The notes under the pieces: model-generated | What the model was told of the DNA's origin: nothing | The model's database searches: none | The model's input: only the letters and a program-made list of their open reading frames with translations | Origin: Pseudobutyrivibrio sp. 49 | GTDB lineage: Bacteria; Bacillota; Clostridia; Lachnospirales; Lachnospiraceae | DNA length: 47,270 bases | Direction: 5' to 3' | Assembly (NCBI RefSeq): GCF_900100545.1 | Contig: NZ_FNDP01000022.1 | Location: 1 to 47,270 of the forward strand | Made by a program: the position numbers and the translations under genes | In this document: positions 18,478-27,968 of the stretch, piece after piece | How positions within the stretch are numbered: the stretch's first letter is position 1 | How the letters are laid out: every line of letters begins with the position of its first letter

Positions 18478-19359
18478 ATGAATTTACTTTCTGGAATGGA
18501 AAAGTTCGGTTTCTCAATGGATGGGGAACTGGATATTTTGGCAGAAGAAAAGCCAAAGAAAGGCGACGCTGCTGGCGCAAAGGCCGCAGCACCTGTTGTT
18601 AAGCAGGAGACGGACTTTGTTATCGACAAGAAAGTTCGCTGTCCTGTATGTGACAAGGAATTTCCTATTAAGGCAGTCCTTGCTACAAAGCTCAAGAGAC
18701 TTGAGCCAGATTTTGACTTGAGACCTAACTATGAGCACATAGACAAGATAAAATATGATTTCTTGTCTTGCCCAAATTGCGGTTTTTCGGCTCTTGACAC
18801 CACATTCTCTAAGATTGATACAGCTCGTGTGAAGCTTATCAGAGCAGAGTTCTGTCCAAGCTTTAAGCCACAGCCAAATGAGCCGCTTCCAGAGACTTAT
18901 TCTTACGAATATTCAATTGAAAAATTCAAGCTTGCACTTATCTGCACCATGAAGAAAAAGGCAAAGATGTCTGAAAAGGCGTATGTATGTCTTAAGATTG
19001 CATGGCTCAGACGTGCTCAGTTAAAGGAGCTTGAAGGAAATAAAGAAGCTGATCCAAAGGTAGTGGAAATGATTAAGAAGGAATACGATGGCTTTTATAG
19101 TCAGGCCTATGAGGGCTTTATGAAGGCTATTTCTTCTGAGACACCACCTTATTGTGGAATGGCTTCCGAAGCAGTTGATTTCATGCTTGCTAATATGTCT
19201 ATGTATTACAAGAAATATGATGCAGCTATGAAGCTTGTTGCGAGACTTATCCAGTCACCTAGCACATCCCGTAAGCTTAAGGACAAATGTGTTGATCTTA
19301 AGGATGAGATTACAGCAAAGGTTGCGGCGGAAAAAGCGGCGGCAGCAGAAAATCAATAA
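18478..19359 (+). CDS. DUF2225 protein with zinc-ribbon cysteines
   Basis: A 293-residue soluble protein of the DUF2225 family, common in Clostridia. After an Ala-rich, low-complexity N-terminal linker (residues 20-40) come two cysteine pairs, CPVC and CPNC, that look like one zinc ribbon, then alpha-helical TPR-like repeats (LKIAWLRRAQLKELE; MSMYYKKYDAAMKLVARL) and a charged tail. Biochemical role unknown. RBS AAGAGGACG. It follows glnS by 29 bases and may share its transcript. Confidence 0.8.
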   Translation: MNLLSGMEKFGFSMDGELDILAEEKPKKGDAAGAKAAAPVVKQETDFVIDKKVRCPVCDKEFPIKAVLATKLKRLEPDFDLRPNYEHIDKIKYDFLSCPNCGFSALDTTFSKIDTARVKLIRAEFCPSFKPQPNEPLPETYSYEYSIEKFKLALICTMKKKAKMSEKAYVCLKIAWLRRAQLKELEGNKEADPKVVEMIKKEYDGFYSQAYEGFMKAISSETPPYCGMASEAVDFMLANMSMYYKKYDAAMKLVARLIQSPSTSRKLKDKCVDLKDEITAKVAAEKAAAAENQ

Positions 19360-19371
19360 TAAAGACTTATG

Positions 19372-19398
19372 GACCACATATCATTACGATATGTGGTC
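19372..19398 (+). terminator. hairpin between DUF2225 and prmA
   Basis: A perfect 11-bp stem, GACCACATATC (19372-19382) with 19388-19398, has a 5-base loop. Only TT follows, so termination is probably partial. Confidence 0.5.
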
Positions 19399-19420
19399 TT
19401 AAAATGTATAGAGGTAGACT

Positions 19421-20380
19421 ATGAATTGGATTAAATATTCCATTAATACAACTACAGAGGCAGAGGATATCGTTGGCGCTACTCTTATGGAGCTTGGCAT
19501 TGTCTCAATCGAAATTGAAAACAATGTACCAGTTTCAGGTGAGAAGCAGGGCGGCGAGTACGAGGAGCTTCAGCCAGATCTTCCAGAGGATGAGGGCTTA
19601 TCAAAGGTAAGCTTTTATTTGGGGGAGGAAGAAGATCACGAATCACTTCTTCTTCAGGTTAAGGCAGCTCTCGAGGAGCTTAAAGAGACTATGGATATTG
19701 GTCAGGGTACAATCGATACATCTGTTACTAAGCAGGAGGACTGGATTAACAATTGGAAGCAGTTCTTCAAATCCTTCTATATTGATGATATTCTCATCAA
19801 GCCTACCTGGGAGGAGATTGCTCCTGAGGACAAGGGAAAGATTTTTGTTGAGATTGATCCGGGCGTTTCATTTGGTACTGGAAAGCATGAGACTACACAG
19901 CTTTGCATCCGTCAGCTCAAGAAATACTTAAAGGCTGGGGACGAAATCCTTGATATCGGCTGTGGCTCAGGAATTCTTTCAATCATTGCCAACAAGCTTT
20001 TAGATGGTAAGTGCCATCTTGTTGGTACAGATATAGATGACGACTGTATTGCATCTACATACGAGAACTTTGAGGTTAATCACATCTCAAAGGATGCAGG
20101 AGATTTTTATGTAGGAAATCTTATCGATGACAAGGATTTACAGGATAAGGTTGGTTACGAGAAGTACGATGTTGTTGTAGCTAATATTTTGGCAGACATT
20201 ATCATTGCTATGGCACCAGCTATTCCGCCTACAATGAAGTCAGGTGCATATTTCATCTCTTCTGGAATTATCAATTTCAAAGAAGATGAAGTTAAGAATG
20301 CTCTTGAGGCAGTTGGTCTAGAGATAGTAGAAATCAATCATCAGGGTGAATGGGTAAACATCACCGCAAAGAAAAACTAA
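19421..20380 (+). CDS. prmA: ribosomal protein L11 methyltransferase
   Basis: A 319-residue SAM-dependent enzyme that trimethylates lysines of ribosomal protein L11. The N-terminal substrate-recognition domain holds the WINNWKQFFKSF segment; the catalytic domain has GVSFGTGKHETT, the SAM loop DIGCGSGILSI and VVANILADII, all typical. The length is the Gram-positive form. RBS weak (AGAGGTAGACT). rsmE follows 9 bases later, the usual prmA-rsmE pairing. Confidence 0.96.
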   Translation: MNWIKYSINTTTEAEDIVGATLMELGIVSIEIENNVPVSGEKQGGEYEELQPDLPEDEGLSKVSFYLGEEEDHESLLLQVKAALEELKETMDIGQGTIDTSVTKQEDWINNWKQFFKSFYIDDILIKPTWEEIAPEDKGKIFVEIDPGVSFGTGKHETTQLCIRQLKKYLKAGDEILDIGCGSGILSIIANKLLDGKCHLVGTDIDDDCIASTYENFEVNHISKDAGDFYVGNLIDDKDLQDKVGYEKYDVVVANILADIIIAMAPAIPPTMKSGAYFISSGIINFKEDEVKNALEAVGLEIVEINHQGEWVNITAKKN

Positions 20381-20389
20381 GAGAAAAGT

Positions 20390-21121
20390 ATGCAACAGGT
20401 ATTTGTTAATGAGCAGCCAGTTGATGGCAAATTTAATATTACAGGTCAGGATGCACACCATCTCACAAAGGTAGTACGTCTTCGTCCAGGAGAACGTATT
20501 CGTGTTTCCGTGGCAGACGGCGCCAATTACATTTGTGAGGTTTCGGATTATGTAGATAAGGATTTGGTAGCCACAGTTGTGGAGGAGGTTCCATCTACTG
20601 AGCTCCCAAATAAAATTTATTTGTTTCAAGCTCTTCCAAAGGGTGATAGAATGGAGACTATCATTGAAAAATGCGTGGAGCTTGGTGCCTACGAAATTAT
20701 CCCAGTGGAGATGAAAAACTGCATCGTGAAGCTGGATGATAAAAAGAAGAAATCCAAAGTAGAGCGTTATCAGGCAATAGCCAAATCTGCGGCAGAACAG
20801 TCAAAGCGCTCTATCATCCCTAATATTCATTCCGTTATGACCTTCAAGGAGGCATTTGAATATGCCAAGTCTCTTGATGTGTTGTTACTTCCTTTTGAGA
20901 GTAAGAATGGAATGAAGGATACATATGACTGTCTTTCAGAATTAAAGAAAGGACAGAGCATTGGCGTATTTATTGGACCTGAAGGAGGCTTTGCTCCAAA
21001 TGAGATAGAAATGGTTGAAGGAAGCGTTAAGCTGATTTCTTTGGGCCACCGAATACTTAGAACGGATACAGCAGCAATATGCTCACTCAGTATGTTGATG
21101 CTTAAATGTGAGGAATTTTAG
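20390..21121 (+). CDS. rsmE: 16S rRNA m3U1498 methyltransferase
   Basis: A 243-residue SPOUT-class enzyme. An N-terminal PUA-like domain (HHLTKVVRLRPGERIRV) precedes the knotted SAM domain (ALPKGDRMETIIEKCVELG; FIGPEGGFAPNEIE; LGHRILRTDTAA). It methylates U1498 at the ribosomal decoding site. Full length; tight spacing to prmA before and iscS after (2 bases) suggests one operon. Confidence 0.96.
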   Translation: MQQVFVNEQPVDGKFNITGQDAHHLTKVVRLRPGERIRVSVADGANYICEVSDYVDKDLVATVVEEVPSTELPNKIYLFQALPKGDRMETIIEKCVELGAYEIIPVEMKNCIVKLDDKKKKSKVERYQAIAKSAAEQSKRSIIPNIHSVMTFKEAFEYAKSLDVLLLPFESKNGMKDTYDCLSELKKGQSIGVFIGPEGGFAPNEIEMVEGSVKLISLGHRILRTDTAAICSLSMLMLKCEEF

Positions 21122-21123
21122 AA

Positions 21124-22281
21124 ATGATATATTTTGACAACTCAGCTACTACTAAATGCGATGAAGACGCAGTTGCTTTAATGAATAAATGCCTTTTAGA
21201 GGATTTTGGAAATCCTTCATCTCTCCACGGGATGGGAGCAAAAGGTAAGGATTATTTAAAAGAATCCAGAGAAATAATCGCTGGCATCTTAAAGGCTCAG
21301 CCAAAGGAAATTTATTTTACTTCAGGTGGTACTGAAAGTAATAACTTAGCTATAAAGGGCGGCGTTGCAGCAAAGAAACGTCGTGGCAATCACATCATCA
21401 CTACAAAGATTGAGCACGCATCAGTGCTTAATCCAATCAAGTATCTTGAAAAGAAGGAAGGCTTTGAGGTTACTTATCTGGGAACAGACGAGTATGGTGT
21501 TATCAGACTTGATGAATTAAAGGCAGCTCTCCGTGAAGATACTATTTTTGTTTCTATTATGATGGTAAACAATGAGATTGGCGCCCTTCAGCCAATAGAG
21601 GAAGCATCTAAGATTATTAAGAGCTTCAATAAAGAAATCCTTTTCCATGTGGATGCTATTCAGGCTTTTGGAAAGCTCGCTATTCAGCCTAAGAAGATGG
21701 GTATTGATCTTCTTACAGTCAGCGGACATAAGATTCATGGACCTAAGGGCTCTGGATTTATATATATCAATGAGGCAATCTACAATATTATGGTTCCTCA
21801 GATTCTCGGCGGCGGTCATGAGAGAGGCATGCGTTCAGGTACAGAGAATGTTCCTGCTATTGCAGCTCTTGGTGTGGCAGCTAAAAAAGCCTACGAAAAC
21901 CTTGACGAGAATCAAAAACGATTGTATGCTATGAGACATCGTCTGATCGAAGGAGTTTCTGCAATCGAGGGTGTATCTGTAAATGGTCATCTTGATGAGA
22001 ACAGTGCTCCTCAGATTGTCAGTGTTTCTATCAAAGGAAACCGCACAAGAGCCCAGGTTATTTTAAATGCTCTTCAGGATAATTATGGTATATACGTATC
22101 AGCTGGTTCTGCATGTTCATCAAATAAGCCAGCAATCAGTGAGACATTAAAATCAATCGGACTTGAAAAAGATTTATTAGAGCGAACAATCCGTTTCAGC
22201 TTCTGCCCAGAAAATACAATGGAAGAAGTGGAGACAGCTATTAAAGCTCTTACAGAATTAGTACCAATGATGCAACTATAG
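21124..22281 (+). CDS. iscS: cysteine desulfurase (NifS/IscS class)
   Basis: A 385-residue PLP enzyme that releases sulfur from cysteine as a persulfide. Visible are YFDNSATTK at the start, PLP Lys203 in SGHKIHGPKG and catalytic Cys331 in SAGSACSSNKP. No iscU or other cluster-assembly gene is near; thiI follows 22 bases later, so its main job is probably to supply sulfur for tRNA 4-thiouridine, as the dedicated NifS-like partner of ThiI does in other Firmicutes. Confidence 0.93.
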   Translation: MIYFDNSATTKCDEDAVALMNKCLLEDFGNPSSLHGMGAKGKDYLKESREIIAGILKAQPKEIYFTSGGTESNNLAIKGGVAAKKRRGNHIITTKIEHASVLNPIKYLEKKEGFEVTYLGTDEYGVIRLDELKAALREDTIFVSIMMVNNEIGALQPIEEASKIIKSFNKEILFHVDAIQAFGKLAIQPKKMGIDLLTVSGHKIHGPKGSGFIYINEAIYNIMVPQILGGGHERGMRSGTENVPAIAALGVAAKKAYENLDENQKRLYAMRHRLIEGVSAIEGVSVNGHLDENSAPQIVSVSIKGNRTRAQVILNALQDNYGIYVSAGSACSSNKPAISETLKSIGLEKDLLERTIRFSFCPENTMEEVETAIKALTELVPMMQL

Positions 22282-22303
22282 TTTTTATACAAGAAAGGTT
22301 ATT

Positions 22304-23485
22304 ATGACATACCAGGCATTTTTAATTAAGTATTCAGAAATCGGTGTAAAGGGAAAGAATCGCTATATCTTTGAGGACGCCCTTGTACGCCAGATTAAGA
22401 GATCTCTTTATGAGGTTGATGGCAAATTTATCGTTAAGAAGCAGAGTGGTCGTATCTTCATCTCTGTTGAAGGCGATTATGATTATGATGAGGCTGTTAA
22501 GGCTCTTCAGCATGTATTTGGTATCAGCGCAATCTGTCCAACAGTAGTTGTTCCAGATGAGGGCTTTGATGCTCTTGCAGATGCTGTTGTTAAGTACGTT
22601 GAGGAAGAGTTCGAGGATAAGAACTTCAGCTTCAAGGTTATGGGACGTCGTGCAAATAAGCAGTATCCTATGACATCTATGGAGGTTGCTGCTGAGGTTG
22701 GAGCACGTCTTCTTGATGCATTCCCAGAGATGCATGTAGATGTACATAATCCAGATAAGATTATCTATGTAGAGGTTCGTGAGAATATTGCTATTTACTC
22801 TACAGAGATTCCGGGACCATGTGGAATGCCTGTTGGTACAGCAGGAAAAGCCATGCTTCTTCTTTCTGGTGGTATCGATTCACCAGTTGCTGGTTATATG
22901 ATTTCAAAGCGTGGTGTTACACTTTCAGCTACATATTTTCATGCGCCACCTTATACATCAGAGCAGGCAAAGCAGAAGGTTGTTGACCTTGCAAAGCTTG
23001 TAGCAAAATATTCAGGTCCTATCGATTTACATATTGTCAACTTTACAGATATTCAGCTCTATATTTATCAGCAGTGCGCTCATGATGAGCTTACTATCAT
23101 TATGCGTCGTTATATGATGAGAATAGCAGAACATTTTGCTAAGGAGAATGACTGCCTCGGACTTGTTACAGGCGAGTCTATTGGACAGGTAGCATCTCAG
23201 ACAATGCAGTCACTTAACTGCACAAACGCTGTATGTTCACTTCCTGTTTACCGTCCACTTATCGCTTTTGATAAGCAGGATATTGTAGATATTTCAGAGA
23301 AGATTGATACATACGAGACTTCTATTTTGCCTTACGAGGATTGCTGTACAATTTTCGTAGCAAAGCATCCTGTTACAAAGCCAAAGCTTGAGGCTATTGA
23401 AAAGCACGAGCACAATCTTGACGAGAAGATTGATGAGCTTATGAAGCAGGCAATCGAGTCAGTAGAGATTATCAAAGTAAAATAA
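22304..23485 (+). CDS. thiI: tRNA 4-thiouridine synthase ThiI
   Basis: A 393-residue enzyme. A ferredoxin-like and THUMP region (residues 1-165) binds tRNA, and the PP-loop ATPase begins at about 187 (SGGIDSPVAGYM), with SLNCTNAVCSLPVYRPL later. It activates U8 of tRNA for thiolation. It lacks the C-terminal rhodanese domain of the E. coli form, which is normal in Firmicutes. RBS AAGAAAGG. The transcript ends in a shared terminator. Confidence 0.97.
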   Translation: MTYQAFLIKYSEIGVKGKNRYIFEDALVRQIKRSLYEVDGKFIVKKQSGRIFISVEGDYDYDEAVKALQHVFGISAICPTVVVPDEGFDALADAVVKYVEEEFEDKNFSFKVMGRRANKQYPMTSMEVAAEVGARLLDAFPEMHVDVHNPDKIIYVEVRENIAIYSTEIPGPCGMPVGTAGKAMLLLSGGIDSPVAGYMISKRGVTLSATYFHAPPYTSEQAKQKVVDLAKLVAKYSGPIDLHIVNFTDIQLYIYQQCAHDELTIIMRRYMMRIAEHFAKENDCLGLVTGESIGQVASQTMQSLNCTNAVCSLPVYRPLIAFDKQDIVDISEKIDTYETSILPYEDCCTIFVAKHPVTKPKLEAIEKHEHNLDEKIDELMKQAIESVEIIKVK

Positions 23486-23497
23486 AGCAATAAAAAA

Positions 23498-23520
23498 GGC
23501 CAGACATAAGTCTGGTCTTT
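23498..23520. terminator. bidirectional terminator between thiI and the HPr-like gene
   Basis: GGCCAGAC (23498-23505) pairs with GTCTGGTC (23510-23517), with TTT on the right and AAAAAA on the left, so it can act for both convergent genes. Confidence 0.75.
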
Positions 23521-23548
23521 AGAATTACTTTTTTAAGGTAAAAAAGGA

Positions 23549-23779
23549 TTAAACGATATAATCCTTTAATGTAGACATTACATCTTCTGCATCGCCATCA
23601 GCGTGAACAGTAAGATCGATTGGCTTAGAAAGATCAAGAGAGAAAATTCCCATGATAGACTTAGCATCAATCACATAACGTCCGCTAACAAGATCAAAGT
23701 CATAATCGAACTGGCTAATAGTATTTACAAATGACTTTACCTTGTCGATTGAATTAAGAGAAATTTGAACTGTTTTCAT
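23549..23779 (-). CDS. HPr-like phosphocarrier homologue lacking the active histidine (Crh-like)
   Basis: A 76-residue protein with the HPr fold. The segment KSIMGIFSLDL keeps the regulatory serine region (Ser46 and following in HPr), and the C-terminus fits HPr. The active-site stretch that normally reads GLHARPA is replaced by SIDKVKSF, with no histidine, so it cannot carry phosphate in the sugar PTS. B. subtilis Crh is built the same way and works only in catabolite repression with CcpA; a similar signalling role is an inference. The start at 23779 is preferred: the homology begins there and GGAGG lies upstream, while the 26 extra upstream codons look unrelated. Confidence 0.75.
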   Translation of the reverse strand: MKTVQISLNSIDKVKSFVNTISQFDYDFDLVSGRYVIDAKSIMGIFSLDLSKPIDLTVHADGDAEDVMSTLKDYIV

Positions 23780-23825
23780 TTCCTTATGTGCCTCCTCCGT
23801 GAAAATATGTTTGAATACAGCTTTT

Positions 23826-23854
23826 ATACTATAGCAATGGTGCCTAAAAGTCAA
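23826..23854 (-). promoter_or_regulatory. minus-strand promoter of the HPr-like gene
   Basis: Read on the minus strand, TTGACT (23849-23854) and TAGTAT (23826-23831) have a 17-base spacer, about 45 bases from the start codon. Confidence 0.6.
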
Positions 23855-23898
23855 CAAACTCTTAGATTTTTACATGATTCAGAAAGGTTTTTAATACA

Positions 23899-25224
23899 AT
23901 GAAAAAAGCTGCTTTACACAACCTTGGTTGTAAGGTAAACGCATATGAGACAGAAGCCATGGAAGAGCTTCTCAAAAAAGACGGATTTACGATAGTAGGA
24001 TTTGATGAAATTGCTGATGTGTATGTTATTAATACATGTTCAGTTACTAATATAGCTGACAGAAAATCTCGCCAGATGATTCATAAATGTAAAAAGCTCA
24101 ACCCAGATGCATGCGTAGTTGCTGCTGGCTGTTATGTTCAGAACTTTGGTAACGAGGTAGCTGATGAGCTTGGTGCTGATATCATTCTTGGAAATAACAA
24201 AAAGAATGAGTTAGTTGATAGAATACATGATTATTTTGGAAATTTAGATTCTAACGACGGCCCAATTATGGACTGGATTGATATAAATGATGGCAACATT
24301 TCTTACGAGAACATGCATATCGAAAAGGATTCAGAGCACACCAGAGCCTTTGTTAAAGTTCAGGATGGTTGTAACCAGTTTTGTAGTTACTGCATCATTC
24401 CTTTTGCAAGAGGCCGAATCAGAAGCCGTGACATCGACGATGTTGTAGAAGAGGTTACAGGTCTTGCAGCAAATGGCTACAAGGAAGTTGTCATTACTGG
24501 TATTCACCTCAGCTCTTATGGAAGCGGCACAGATTATAATCTTGCTGATTTGTTGGAGGCTATTCAGAATATTGACGGCGTAGAACGTATTCGTCTTGGT
24601 TCTTTGGAGCCACAGATCGTTACAGAGAATTTCGCAAAGAGAGTTTCGGCTCTCTCCAAAATGTGTCCTCATTTTCATCTTTCTCTTCAGTCAGGTTGTG
24701 ACTCTGTTCTAGTTCGAATGAACAGAAAATACACAATTGAAGAGTATACTAGGGGAGTAGAAATTCTTAGGAAGTATTTCGATAATCCAGCTATTACAAC
24801 TGACATAATCGTAGGTTTCCCAGGTGAAACAGAAGAAGAATTTGATATTACAGCAAATTACGTTAAGGAAATAGCTTTTTATGAGCTTCACGTATTTGCG
24901 TATTCAAAGAGAAAAGGCACTAAGGCTGCTACAATGTCAGGTCAGCTTACAAATGCTGTAAAAAAGGAGAGAAGTGCAAAGCTTATCTCTATTGGAAATG
25001 AAACAACAGAGGCTTACAGAAAATCCTTTATCGGAAAAGACCTTGATATTCTCTTTGAGGAAAAAGCGGTAATTGATGGTAAGGAATACTTCATCGGATT
25101 CTCTCGTGAGTACATTAAATGTGCTATTTTAGCAGAGGATTCAAAGGACTATACAAACCAGATTTTAGTGGCAAAGGGTACTGTTTTATCAAAGGATAAG
25201 CAATACTTGATTGTTGAAATTTAA
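23899..25224 (+). CDS. mtaB: tRNA t6A37 methylthiotransferase
   Basis: A 441-residue radical SAM enzyme that converts t6A to ms2t6A at tRNA position 37. The N-terminal domain holds cluster cysteines in NLGCKVN, INTCSVTN and AAGCYVQN; the radical SAM motif is C158-x3-C162-x2-C165; a TRAM domain ends the protein. The GCKVN form of the first motif marks MtaB rather than MiaB or RimO. RBS AGAAAGG. It fits the general emphasis on tRNA modification in this stretch. Confidence 0.93.
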   Translation: MKKAALHNLGCKVNAYETEAMEELLKKDGFTIVGFDEIADVYVINTCSVTNIADRKSRQMIHKCKKLNPDACVVAAGCYVQNFGNEVADELGADIILGNNKKNELVDRIHDYFGNLDSNDGPIMDWIDINDGNISYENMHIEKDSEHTRAFVKVQDGCNQFCSYCIIPFARGRIRSRDIDDVVEEVTGLAANGYKEVVITGIHLSSYGSGTDYNLADLLEAIQNIDGVERIRLGSLEPQIVTENFAKRVSALSKMCPHFHLSLQSGCDSVLVRMNRKYTIEEYTRGVEILRKYFDNPAITTDIIVGFPGETEEEFDITANYVKEIAFYELHVFAYSKRKGTKAATMSGQLTNAVKKERSAKLISIGNETTEAYRKSFIGKDLDILFEEKAVIDGKEYFIGFSREYIKCAILAEDSKDYTNQILVAKGTVLSKDKQYLIVEI

Positions 25225-25292
25225 AGGTTTGTATATTACAATTAATTTGAAATAGTTTTTATTGTGGTACGGTTTTGAGAGACGAGGTAGAT

Positions 25293-25559
25293 ATGGCAGA
25301 TTTAAGTAATACACAATACTTTAAGGTTCAGAAGGAAAATCCTGTTGGTGTAAAAGAGGTTCTCGAGCAGGTATATAGTGCACTTTCGGAGAAGGGCTAT
25401 AATCCTGTGAATCAGATAGTGGGATATATTATGTCAGGAGACCCTACGTACATTACCAGTCACAATAATGCACGAAGTCTTATTATGAAAGTAGAACGTG
25501 ATGAGCTCGTAGAGGAGCTTCTTAAGGAATATATAGCTAGTGAAAGCTGGAGTAAATAA
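25293..25559 (+). CDS. ireB: IreB family regulatory phosphoprotein
   Basis: An 88-residue member of the DUF965/IreB family ([32 protein letters not shown]). In Enterococcus it is a substrate of the PASTA kinase IreK and influences cephalosporin resistance; phospho-threonines lie in the N-terminal part. ATG 25293 has GAGG upstream; a TTG at 25275 has none. The stop shares one base with the ruvX start, so they are coupled. Confidence 0.93.
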   Translation: MADLSNTQYFKVQKENPVGVKEVLEQVYSALSEKGYNPVNQIVGYIMSGDPTYITSHNNARSLIMKVERDELVEELLKEYIASESWSK

Positions 25560-25984
25560 TGAGCAGGATTCTTGGTCTTGATTATGGGACGAAAACAGTT
25601 GGGGTCGCTATTAGTGACCCTTTACTTTTGACTGCGCAGGAATTTGAGACAATCACCCGTGAAAGAGCCAGTGCACTTCGACATACCTTAGTTAGAATCA
25701 AGGAAATCTGCGAAGAGTATCAGGTAGAAAAGATTGTATTAGGATATCCTCGTAATATGGACGACACTGAGGGGTTCCGCTGTGAAGATACCCTTGAATT
25801 TAAAAAGTTATTAGAAAAGAGAGTTACTATTCCGATAGAGCTCGTTGATGAGCGTCTCACTACCGTATATGCGGATGAGATTCTTGAGGAATCAGGCGTA
25901 GCGAAAAAGGACCGCAAGAAAGTAATCGACCAGATTGCTGCGGCGATAATTTTACAGGATTATTTGGATAATTATAGGAGTTAA
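25559..25984 (+). CDS. ruvX: RuvX/YqgF family nuclease
   Basis: A 141-residue RNase H-fold protein (ILGLDYGTKTVGVAISD; VLGYPRNMD; VDERLTT) implicated in Holliday-junction resolution and, in some bacteria, 16S rRNA 5'-end maturation. The catalytic Asp lies in GLDYG. Start ATG overlaps the ireB stop (TAATG). Standard ireB-ruvX-DUF1292 order. Confidence 0.95.
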   Translation: MSRILGLDYGTKTVGVAISDPLLLTAQEFETITRERASALRHTLVRIKEICEEYQVEKIVLGYPRNMDDTEGFRCEDTLEFKKLLEKRVTIPIELVDERLTTVYADEILEESGVAKKDRKKVIDQIAAAIILQDYLDNYRS

Positions 25985-25986
25985 TT

Positions 25987-26250
25987 ATGGAACCAATTTA
26001 TTTGCCAGATGAAGATGGTAATCAGATTAAATTATTTGTTGTTGAGGAGACTCAGTTATCAGGCATCAAATATTTATTAGTATGTGAAAGCGACAATGAG
26101 GAGGAAGACTCAGACGCTTATATTTTAAAAGAGGTTTCAGTAGAAGGCGACGATGTTGTCTACGAGTTTGTAGAGGACGACGTTGAGTTTGATGCTGTAG
26201 CCAAGCTTTTTGATGAATTAGTTGGCGACGAAGCCGACCTTGAAATGTAA
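25987..26250 (+). CDS. DUF1292 (YrzB-like) acidic protein
   Basis: An 87-residue very acidic protein of the DUF1292 family (FVVEETQLSGIKYLLV; ILKEVSVEGDDVVYEFV). It is nearly always found next to ruvX in Firmicutes. No biochemical role is established. RBS ATAGGAGTT. The fur-type gene often found between this gene and rnj is absent here. Confidence 0.88.
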   Translation: MEPIYLPDEDGNQIKLFVVEETQLSGIKYLLVCESDNEEEDSDAYILKEVSVEGDDVVYEFVEDDVEFDAVAKLFDELVGDEADLEM

Positions 26251-26290
26251 TGAACGATTATTATTTGATTTGAAATAGGAGGTTATTTTT

Positions 26291-27967
26291 TTGAAGAAGA
26301 AAACTGAACAGAAGGCTGAAAGGCTGAAGATTATTCCACTTGGCGGTCTTGAGCAAATCGGCATGAATATTACTGCTTTCGAGTATGGAGACAGTATTAT
26401 TGTTGTGGATTGCGGACTTTCATTTCCTGAGGATGATATGTTGGGCGTGGATCTGGTTATTCCAGATATATCATATCTGAAAGACAATCAGGATAAGCTA
26501 AAGGGATTCTTTATTACCCATGGTCACGAGGACCACATTGGGGCGATTCCTTATGTTTTTAAGGAGCTTAATGTATGCCCTATTTATTCAACTAAGCTTA
26601 CTAATGGTCTTATCGAGCATAAGCTTGAGGAGCACAAGATGCTCACAAAGGTTAAGCGTAAGGTTGTTAAGTACGGCACTCATATCAATGCAGGTGAATT
26701 CAGAGTAGAGTTCATCCGTACAAATCATAGTATTCAAGATGCAGCTGCACTTGCTATTTATTCACCAGCAGGTATTGTTGTGCATACAGGCGATTTCAAG
26801 GTTGATTACACACCTGTTTACGGTGATCCAATCGACTTACAGCGTCTCGGTGAAATCGGCAAGAAGGGTGTTCTTGCGCTCATGTGTGACAGTACAAATG
26901 CTGAGCGCCCAGGCTTTACAGCTTCAGAAAAGACAGTTGGTAAGACTATCGATTCAATTTTTGCTGACAACACAACAAGCCGTATTATTATTGCTACTTT
27001 TGCATCTAACGTTGATCGTGTTCAGCAGATTATTAATTCGGCAGATAAATATGGACGTAAGGTTTGTGTGGAAGGCCGTTCAATGGTTAATACTATTGAT
27101 ACAGCCCAAAAGCTTGGATACCTTCACATTCCAGACAATACACTCATTGATATCGAATCACTTAAGGCATACCCAGATGAGAAGATTGTACTTGTTACAA
27201 CAGGTTCTCAGGGTGAGTCTATGGCAGCTCTTTCAAGAATGGCAAATGGTACTCATAAGAAAGTACAGATCAAGCCAGGTGATATGATTGTATTTTCATC
27301 TCACCCAATTCCTGGTAATGAGAAGGCCGTTTCAAATGTTATTAACGATTTAACAATGCGTGGCGCACAGATTGTTATGCAGGATGTTCACGTTTCAGGA
27401 CATGCCTGTGCAGAGGAGATTAAGCTTATTTATTCTCTTGTACGCCCACAGTTCTCTATTCCAGTCCATGGTGAGTTCAAGCATCTTACAGCTCAGGCTC
27501 GTATTGCTGAGTCCCTTGGTTGGGATCATGACCACATCAAGATTATCCGTTCAGGTGATGTGTTAGAGCTTGGAGATAATTACTCTAAGATTACAGGACA
27601 TGTTCACACTGGAGCTATCATGGTTGATGGTATTGGTGTAGGTGATGTTGGAAACATCGTACTTCGTGACAGACAGAAGCTTGCTGAGGATGGAATCATT
27701 ATCGTTGTTCTTACCTTAGACAGCGCATCAGGTACAGTTCTTGCTGGTCCTGATATTGTATCCCGCGGTTTCGTTTATGTTAGAGATTCTGAGGATCTTA
27801 TGGAAAGTGCTCGTGCAGTCCTTGCAGAGACTATGGAGGTTCTTGAGGAAAAGAATATTACAGATTGGAACAAGATTAAGTCAGATATCAGAGACAATCT
27901 TTCTGATTTCGTATGGCATGAGACTCAGAGACGTCCAATGATTATTCCAATCATTATGGAAGTATAA
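26291..27967 (+). CDS. rnj: ribonuclease J
   Basis: A 558-residue metallo-beta-lactamase/beta-CASP nuclease with 5' exo- and endonuclease activity in mRNA decay and rRNA maturation. The metal motif THGHEDH (H77, H79, D81, H82) and the beta-CASP parts (ALMCDSTNAERPG; SHPIPGNEKAV; VHVSGHACAEEIK; PVHGEFKHL) are intact, with the C-terminal domain. Start is TTG 26291 after AGGAGG. Single J-type gene in view; J1 versus J2 cannot be told apart. Confidence 0.95.
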   Translation: MKKKTEQKAERLKIIPLGGLEQIGMNITAFEYGDSIIVVDCGLSFPEDDMLGVDLVIPDISYLKDNQDKLKGFFITHGHEDHIGAIPYVFKELNVCPIYSTKLTNGLIEHKLEEHKMLTKVKRKVVKYGTHINAGEFRVEFIRTNHSIQDAAALAIYSPAGIVVHTGDFKVDYTPVYGDPIDLQRLGEIGKKGVLALMCDSTNAERPGFTASEKTVGKTIDSIFADNTTSRIIIATFASNVDRVQQIINSADKYGRKVCVEGRSMVNTIDTAQKLGYLHIPDNTLIDIESLKAYPDEKIVLVTTGSQGESMAALSRMANGTHKKVQIKPGDMIVFSSHPIPGNEKAVSNVINDLTMRGAQIVMQDVHVSGHACAEEIKLIYSLVRPQFSIPVHGEFKHLTAQARIAESLGWDHDHIKIIRSGDVLELGDNYSKITGHVHTGAIMVDGIGVGDVGNIVLRDRQKLAEDGIIIVVLTLDSASGTVLAGPDIVSRGFVYVRDSEDLMESARAVLAETMEVLEEKNITDWNKIKSDIRDNLSDFVWHETQRRPMIIPIIMEV

Positions 27968-27968
27968 A

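Noticed and set aside
24331-24678. Minus-strand open frame in mtaB
   Set aside because: It overlaps the radical SAM core of a well-supported gene and has no start signal.
26739-27287. Long alternative-frame open stretch inside rnj
   Set aside because: It is a frame shadow of the ribonuclease J gene with a Leu/Val/Ser-rich composition and no homology or ribosome site.
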